Of a DNA stretch of 11,265 nucleotides, positions 7,372 through 11,265 are shown one piece after another. Made by a program: the position numbers and the translations under genes. Source of the DNA: Acidithiobacillus sulfuriphilus (GTDB lineage Bacteria; Pseudomonadota; Gammaproteobacteria; Acidithiobacillales; Acidithiobacillaceae); contig NZ_RIZI01000111.1 in NCBI RefSeq assembly GCF_003721225.1, forward strand, positions 1-11,265, written 5' to 3'. Every line of letters begins with the position of its first letter. Positions within the stretch are counted from its first letter, which is position 1. A model generated the notes under the pieces. It ran no database searches, was not told where the DNA came from, and saw only the letters and a list, made by a program, of their open reading frames with translations.

Positions 7372-8432
7372 TGGGGGTCCTCCATAAGGGTCTCGAAGCG
7401 CCGATTGCGCAGGAAAGCGGCCTGCACATCCACCATCTCGGGAGCAGGGCTTTGCCGGGCAAAGGCGGCGGCGTCCTGGACGATGGCGCCCACCTCCTGC
7501 CGCAGTTGTTCCACCGCCGCCGGGTCCAGGTGCCCCTCCGCGCAACAGTGCTCGGTGAAGCGGTGCACACAATCGGGGCCGACGCACTGGAGCTCCTCGG
7601 CGCTGGGGTAGTGCGGTTCCGCGTGGTGAATGGCGGCGGCAATGGGGTCATTGGCGACAAAGGCGTTCACCTCCACGGCCGGACGGTAGGAACCCGGATC
7701 CGCCATGGAATGGCCCCGGTAGCGATAGGTCTCGCATTCCAGGAACTGCGGCCCGTCGCCCGCACGTACCCGTTCCAGGGCGCGGCGCGCTGCCCCATGC
7801 ACCGTCAGCACATCCATCCCATCCACCTTTTCGGCGGGGATGCCGTAGGCGCAGGCGCGCTTATGGACCTCGACCATGGCGGAATGGCGATGGATCTCGG
7901 TGCCGATCTGATAATGGTTGTTTTCGCAGACAAAGAGCACCGGCAACTTCCACAGGGCGGCCATGTTCAGCGACTCGTGAAAGGTGCCTTGGTTGACCGC
8001 GCCGTCGCCGAAAAAGCAGATCACCGCTTCGGGGAGCTTGCGGTAAGCCACGGCATAGGCTGCACCAACGGCAATGGGAAAGGTTTCGCCGACAATGGCG
8101 TAGCCGCCCAGAAAGCGTCGCTCCCGATCGAAGAGGTGCATGGAGCCGCCCATGCCGCCGCTGATGCCGTCCTTCTTGCCGAAGATCTCCGCCATGACCT
8201 GGCGGGGCGGAACGCCGCGGACGATGGCGTGCACATGCTCGCGATAGGTGCTCACCACATAGTCTCCGGGTTCGGCGGCGTGGAGCACGCCCACGGCCAC
8301 TGCCTCCTCGCCGGGGTAGAGATGCAGGAAGCCGGCGACATTCCCCTGGGCGTATTCCTGCGCCGCCTGCTCCTCAAAGGCGCGGGCCAGGAGCATGTCG
8401 CGCAGCATGGCTGCCATGACGCTCCTATCCAT
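7368..8432 (-). CDS. pdhA: Pyruvate dehydrogenase E1 component, alpha subunit
   Basis: This 354-residue ThDP-binding subunit of heterotetrameric E1 has the ThDP/Mg motif from GDG at residues 142-144 to NN at 171-172. Other family segments are FLHLYPGEEAVAVG (35-48), STYREHVHA (61-69), GGSMHLFD (95-102), NMAALWKLP (156-164) and ECETYRYRGHSMADP (232-246), the phosphorylation-loop region in eukaryotic homologues. The stretch at about 264-300 is longer than in enzymes I can recall and holds C283, C288, H290, H295, C296 and C297. The start is the ATG at 8432, with GGAGG six bases upstream (8439-8443). This overlaps the end of the AhpD-like gene by 8 bases; the frame's extension to 8627 shadows that gene. 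It is followed by pdhB with a 4-base overlap. Substrate assignment rests on the E2, Pta and AckA neighbours. Confidence 0.92.
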   Translation of the reverse strand: MDRSVMAAMLRDMLLARAFEEQAAQEYAQGNVAGFLHLYPGEEAVAVGVLHAAEPGDYVVSTYREHVHAIVRGVPPRQVMAEIFGKKDGISGGMGGSMHLFDRERRFLGGYAIVGETFPIAVGAAYAVAYRKLPEAVICFFGDGAVNQGTFHESLNMAALWKLPVLFVCENNHYQIGTEIHRHSAMVEVHKRACAYGIPAEKVDGMDVLTVHGAARRALERVRAGDGPQFLECETYRYRGHSMADPGSYRPAVEVNAFVANDPIAAAIHHAEPHYPSAEELQCVGPDCVHRFTEHCCAEGHLDPAAVEQLRQEVGAIVQDAAAFARQSPAPEMVDVQAAFLRNRRFETLMEDPQ

Positions 8433-8778
8433 GGGCTTCCTCCGGCAGGAATTCATCCAGGGCGCTGGTGAGGGGGGTGAGATACATGAGGGCCGGGCCG
8501 CCATGCATGAGAACCGCCAGGAAACCCGCCTCCATGATCTCGTCCCGACTGGCCCCCGCCGCGGCGGCGCCCTTGACGTGGAGGGCGATGCACCACTCGC
8601 ATTGGGCGGCCACGGAGAGCGCGACATTGATGATCTCCTTTTGCGCCTTGCTCAGGGCCGGACCGCTTTCGGCCTTGCCCATGAAGCCGAGGAAGGAGTT
8701 GATCTCCGCCGGGTATTTGGTTTTCAGCCTTTCGGTGAGTGCGGCAATATCCTGGATACGCTCATTCATGCTGGTCAT
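8425..8778 (-). CDS. AhpD-like carboxymuconolactone decarboxylase family protein
   Basis: This small, mostly helical protein of 117 residues carries the AhpD/CMD core: C60-E-W-C63-I-A-L-H67, then VKGAAAAGASRDEIMEA. In AhpD-type members the CxxC plus downstream His forms a redox-active, peroxidatic or disulfide-reducing site, unlike true 4-carboxymuconolactone decarboxylase, which lacks the cysteine pair. The ATG at 8778 has AAGGAGG seven bases upstream (8786-8792); a second in-frame ATG at 8769 is less well placed. It lies 45 bases after gpmI and its TAG overlaps the pdhA start by 8 bases. Placement directly before E1/E2 recalls Mycobacterium tuberculosis AhpD, which is reduced by lipoyl-E2 and lipoamide dehydrogenase. 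A thiol-reductant role coupled to E2 is therefore plausible but inferred. Substrate unknown. Confidence 0.85.
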   Translation of the reverse strand: MTSMNERIQDIAALTERLKTKYPAEINSFLGFMGKAESGPALSKAQKEIINVALSVAAQCEWCIALHVKGAAAAGASRDEIMEAGFLAVLMHGGPALMYLTPLTSALDEFLPEEAHG

Positions 8779-8812
8779 CGCGTTGCCTCCTTGCTGCTGG
8801 TTGCGTCCGGCT

Positions 8813-8831
8813 TTGCCTGTCTTTCAGGCAA
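8813..8831 (-). other. Small inverted repeat over the gpmI stop codon
   Basis: A 7-base perfect inverted repeat (TTGCCTG and CAGGCAA, loop of five bases) spans the gpmI TGA and the start of the 45-base spacer to the AhpD-like gene. There is no U-run on its minus-strand 3' side, so it is not a standard intrinsic terminator. It might mark an RNA processing or stabilising site between gpmI and the PDH genes, or be chance in GC-rich DNA. Confidence 0.35.
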
Positions 8832-10347
8832 TCCCCTTCTTGAGCAATATGCTGCGCCCGGTCATTTGCTCCGGTTGCGCAATCCCCATGAGATCCAGAA
8901 CCGTAGGGGCGACATCGGCTGCTCCGCGCCCGATTCCCAGCCGCGCCCCGGCTTCTCCCATGAGCAAAAAAGGCACGGGATAAACCGTATGCTGGGTATG
9001 GGGTTCGCCGGTCACCGGGTCCACCATCTCGTCGCAATTACCGTGATCGGCGGTGAGGATGATGCGGAAACCCCGTGCCAGGGCCGCCTGAACCACCCGG
9101 TGGAATTGCAGATCGAGGGTTTCCACGGCACGGACGATGGCGGGGATCTTGGCGGTATGGCCGACCATGTCCCCATTGGCGAAGTTGACGAGCACGAAGG
9201 CGTACTGGCCGCTTTCCACGGCGGCGATGATGCGATCCGCCACCTGGGGGGCGCTCATTTCCGGTTGCAGATCGTAGGTGGCCACCTTGGGAGAGGGGAT
9301 GATCTCCCGGTCCTCTCCGGGGAAGGGCTCTTCCCGGCCGCCATTGAAAAAATAGGTGACGTGGGCGTATTTCTCGGTTTCGGCGCAGTGAAATTGGCGC
9401 AACCCGGCATCGCTCACCACCTCGGCCAGCACCCGGTAGGGGAACTCCGTGGGGAAGAGCACGGGGAAGGGATACTCGTCGTTGTAGGCGGTCATGCACA
9501 AGACCCGACGCGGGCCGGCCGTCCCCCGGTCGAAATGGGTGAAATCCGGCATGGCCATGGCCGCGCTCAACTGGCGCATACGGTCGGAGCGGAAATTGAA
9601 GAAAAACACCGGTTCGTTCGGGCCGATGCGCGCGCGCTCGGGGTCGCCAATCAGGGTGGGCTGGATGAACTCATCCCCTTCGCTCCGTTTCCACGCCTCT
9701 TGAATGGCGGCCACGGCATTCCCGGCATGGAGCCCATCACCCCGCATATAGGCCGCCCAGGCCTTTTGCGTGCGATCCCAATACCCGGCGCGGTCCATGG
9801 CATAGTAACGACCGCAAACGCCGGCGATGAAGCCCTTACCCAACTTGCGGAAGAGGTCTTCCACCTGCCGCGCGAATCCGTCCGCGCATTGGGGGGCGGT
9901 GTCGCGGCCATCCGTGATCATATGCACCACCGGCTCCACCCCCGCCGCCGTCACCAGGGGCAAGATCGCCAGCAAGTGATCGATATGGGAGTGCACCCCG
10001 CCGTCGGAGATCATGCCCACCAGATGCAGGCGCTGGGTCCCTTGGAGAATCTTCTGCCAGGCCGGCAAGCGGCCGAAGCTGCCATCCTCCAGGCTGTCGG
10101 AAATGCGCACCAGGTCCTGCTTGAGGATACGCCCCGAGCCCAAGGTCAGATGGCCCACCTCGGAGTTGCCGAATTGCCCGTCCGGCAGCCCCACGGCCCG
10201 GCCGGACGCTTGCAGGGCGGTGTGGGGATGGCTGGCAAAGTAATGATCCAAGTGCGGCGTGCGCGCCTGCGCCCAGCCGTTGTAAGCCCTATTGGGGTTG
10301 AGGCCGAAGCCATCGAAGATCACCAACAGTACGGGCTTTCTATCCAT
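8824..10347 (-). CDS. gpmI: 2,3-bisphosphoglycerate-independent phosphoglycerate mutase
   Basis: This 507-residue, Mn-dependent alkaline-phosphatase-superfamily enzyme interconverts 3- and 2-phosphoglycerate through a phosphoserine intermediate. Metal ligand D12 is in LLVIFDGFG, and S62 of GNSEVGH is the expected phosphorylated serine. The middle of the protein holds the phosphotransferase-domain signatures MISDGGVHSH and DGRDT. Metal-site segments NGDMVGHT and LTADHGNCDEM follow near the C-terminus, and the C-terminal HTxxxVPF region is intact. Length is normal (about 510), so the gene looks complete and functional. The ATG at 10347 begins right at the conserved fold; no strong Shine-Dalgarno precedes it. 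It is the first gene after the 144-base gap below ppsA and probably the first gene of the operon. Confidence 0.95.
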   Translation of the reverse strand: MDRKPVLLVIFDGFGLNPNRAYNGWAQARTPHLDHYFASHPHTALQASGRAVGLPDGQFGNSEVGHLTLGSGRILKQDLVRISDSLEDGSFGRLPAWQKILQGTQRLHLVGMISDGGVHSHIDHLLAILPLVTAAGVEPVVHMITDGRDTAPQCADGFARQVEDLFRKLGKGFIAGVCGRYYAMDRAGYWDRTQKAWAAYMRGDGLHAGNAVAAIQEAWKRSEGDEFIQPTLIGDPERARIGPNEPVFFFNFRSDRMRQLSAAMAMPDFTHFDRGTAGPRRVLCMTAYNDEYPFPVLFPTEFPYRVLAEVVSDAGLRQFHCAETEKYAHVTYFFNGGREEPFPGEDREIIPSPKVATYDLQPEMSAPQVADRIIAAVESGQYAFVLVNFANGDMVGHTAKIPAIVRAVETLDLQFHRVVQAALARGFRIILTADHGNCDEMVDPVTGEPHTQHTVYPVPFLLMGEAGARLGIGRGAADVAPTVLDLMGIAQPEQMTGRSILLKKGIA

Positions 10348-10491
10348 AAGATTGGTTCCCAGGTTTCGCTGCGCTCAGCGTAGCAGCTCATTGTGACAGT
10401 ATGATGAATGGATCGTTCAGCGTGGTAGGACCAGCGGCGATGGGCAGCCCGGTGGCTTCCGCCTTTCCGGGCGACCCTCCGCTGCCGGCCC
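10348..10491 (-). other. Intergenic region between ppsA and gpmI
   Basis: These 144 bases form the largest gap in the window and are the only place with room for a promoter or leader before gpmI. I found no convincing -35/-10 pair: the best -10-like string is CATACT on the minus strand, without a good -35 at 16-18 bases. The region contains the strong hairpin listed at 10442-10477. Nearer gpmI, overlapping short inverted repeats at 10367-10380 (CGCTG/CAGCG) and 10368-10387 (GCTGC/GCAGC) are mutually exclusive. No open reading frame with a plausible start and family was seen. Confidence 0.5.
10442..10477 (-). other. Strong GC-rich hairpin just downstream of ppsA
   Basis: Read on the minus strand, the structure is GGG, a 2x2 internal loop, GCCCGG, then AAA, an inner GGC-GGAA-GCC stem with a GNRA-type tetraloop, an unpaired A, then CCGGGC and CCC. 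It begins 14 bases after the ppsA stop. No U-tract follows, so it is not a canonical Rho-independent terminator. It may protect the ppsA 3' end, contribute to termination, or form part of a gpmI leader. I do not recognise it as a known riboswitch class. Confidence 0.55.
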
Positions 10492-11265
10492 TCAGCCGCG
10501 TGCCTTCCTGCCCAGGCGCTTTTCCACTTCCAGCACCTGCAAGGTGGTGGCCAGCACGGTATCAGGATTGAGGCTCATGGAATCGATGCCCAGTTGCACC
10601 AGGAATTCGGCCATCTCCGGATAGTCCGATGGCGCTTGGCCGCAGAGTCCCGAATGGATGCCGTTGCGTGTGCAGCCCTCCACCGCCAGACGGACCATCT
10701 CCTTCACCCCGTCATCGCGCTCGTCATAGTCAAAGGCCACGATCTGCGAGTCCCGGTCCACTCCCAGGGTCAATTGGGTCAGGTCGTTGCTGCCGATGGA
10801 AAAGCCGTCAAAGCGCTGGGCGAACTGATCGATGAGGATGACATTGTTGGGGATCTCGCACATGGCATAGATCTTCAACCCCTTGTCGCCGCGTTCGAGG
10901 CCGAATTCGGCCATCTTGGCCAGCACCGCGTCGGCCTCCTGCACCCGGCGCACGAAGGGTAGCATCAGAATGACGTTATCCAGCCCCATCTCCTCCCTTA
11001 CCCGGCGCATGGCTGCGCACTCCAGGGCAAAGCCCTCGGCATAGGCGGGATGGGCGTAGCGGGAGGCCCCGCGGAAACCCAGCATGGGGTTGTCTTCGCT
11101 GGGCTCAAACCAGCGTCCACCCAGCAAGGAGGCGTATTCGTTGGATTTGAAGTCGGACATGCGCACCACCACCGGCTTGGGATAAAAGGCCGCTGCGATG
11201 GTGCCAATGCCTTCGGAGAGGCGTTGGACGAAAAAATCGGCGGGTTGGCCAAAGCCCGCCACGAG
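10492..11265 (-). CDS. ppsA: Phosphoenolpyruvate synthase, C-terminal part (5' end cut by window edge)
   Basis: The last 257 codons of PEP synthase are present; the frame is open at the right edge, so the N-terminal ATP-grasp domain and the phosphohistidine domain lie outside. The enzyme makes PEP, AMP and phosphate from pyruvate and ATP. The C-terminal PEP/pyruvate-binding barrel is intact and aligns from memory with E. coli Pps[33 protein letters not shown] (here [13 protein letters not shown]), [23 protein letters not shown], and GLCGQAPSD with the catalytic cysteine at about residue 208 of the visible part. SIDSLSLNPDT-type residues follow ([11 protein letters not shown]). The SMSLNPD ending distinguishes it from pyruvate phosphate dikinase and PTS enzyme I, which share the fold. 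It is on the same strand as the gpmI-to-aldolase cluster but separated by 144 bases, so it may or may not be co-transcribed. Confidence 0.93.
   Translation of the reverse strand, partial: LVAGFGQPADFFVQRLSEGIGTIAAAFYPKPVVVRMSDFKSNEYASLLGGRWFEPSEDNPMLGFRGASRYAHPAYAEGFALECAAMRRVREEMGLDNVILMLPFVRRVQEADAVLAKMAEFGLERGDKGLKIYAMCEIPNNVILIDQFAQRFDGFSIGSNDLTQLTLGVDRDSQIVAFDYDERDDGVKEMVRLAVEGCTRNGIHSGLCGQAPSDYPEMAEFLVQLGIDSMSLNPDTVLATTLQVLEVEKRLGRKARG

Noticed and set aside
5992..7611. A 539-codon plus-strand frame opposite E2 and E1 beta
   Set aside because: Same antisense-shadow pattern: its translation has no family features, while the minus strand encodes E2 and E1 beta.
8395..10383. A 662-codon open frame on the plus strand, antisense to gpmI, the AhpD-like gene and the pdhA start
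   Set aside because: It is rich in Gly, His and Ala with no recognisable domain, and it lies opposite three well-supported genes. Long antisense frames are expected in GC-rich DNA with strong third-position bias.
10388..10430. A sigma-70 promoter for gpmI around a CATACT -10-like string
   Set aside because: No -35 resembling TTGACA at 16-18 bases; too weak to list as a promoter.
10442..10477. Rho-independent terminator for ppsA
   Set aside because: The stem is strong, but the minus-strand sequence after it is GC-rich with no run of U.
1..11265. Mobile elements, CRISPR arrays, tRNA or rRNA genes, toxin-antitoxin or defence genes
   Set aside because: No transposase or integrase signatures, no regular repeat-spacer pattern, no cloverleaf or rRNA-like stretches were seen; the window is almost fully covered by metabolic genes.

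Overview
The window is a GC-rich (roughly 60% or more), densely packed stretch of bacterial chromosome. Every supported gene lies on the minus strand, so transcription runs from high to low coordinates. The content is central carbon metabolism, with no mobile element, tRNA, rRNA or CRISPR array. Composition and gene order suggest a proteobacterium, possibly a chemolithoautotroph of the Acidithiobacillus kind. That assignment is a guess from gene context and remembered similarity, not a search.

Layout in transcription order: the 3' end of phosphoenolpyruvate synthase (ppsA, cut by the right edge); a 144-base gap with a strong hairpin; cofactor-independent phosphoglycerate mutase (gpmI); a small AhpD-like carboxymuconolactone decarboxylase family protein; pyruvate dehydrogenase E1 alpha, E1 beta and E2; acetate kinase; a Ptb-type phosphate acetyltransferase; a PfkB-type phosphofructokinase; an FAD/NAD(P)-dependent disulfide oxidoreductase of the CoA-disulfide reductase/NADH oxidase type; and a DhnA/FbaB-type class I fructose-bisphosphate aldolase (cut by the left edge). 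From gpmI to the aldolase the largest gap is 45 bases. Five junctions are 4-base stop/start overlaps (ATGA or GTGA), and pdhA overlaps its upstream neighbour by 8 bases. This is almost certainly one operon with translational coupling.

Together the genes cover hexose-phosphate phosphorylation and cleavage (PfkB, aldolase), 3-phosphoglycerate to 2-phosphoglycerate (GpmI), pyruvate to phosphoenolpyruvate (PpsA), pyruvate to acetyl-CoA (PDH), and acetyl-CoA to acetate plus ATP (Pta, AckA). Enolase, phosphoglycerate kinase, GAPDH, triose-phosphate isomerase and the PDH E3 subunit are not in the window.

The most interesting points are these. The PDH resembles the plastid/cyanobacterial type, and its E2 has Phe in place of Asp in the HxxxDG motif. 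E1 alpha carries an unusual Cys/His-rich insertion. No lipoamide dehydrogenase is present, yet an AhpD-like CxxC protein and a single-cysteine flavin disulfide reductase sit in the same operon, which raises the possibility of a dihydrolipoamide/CoA thiol redox branch. I see no clearly new defence or mobile system here.
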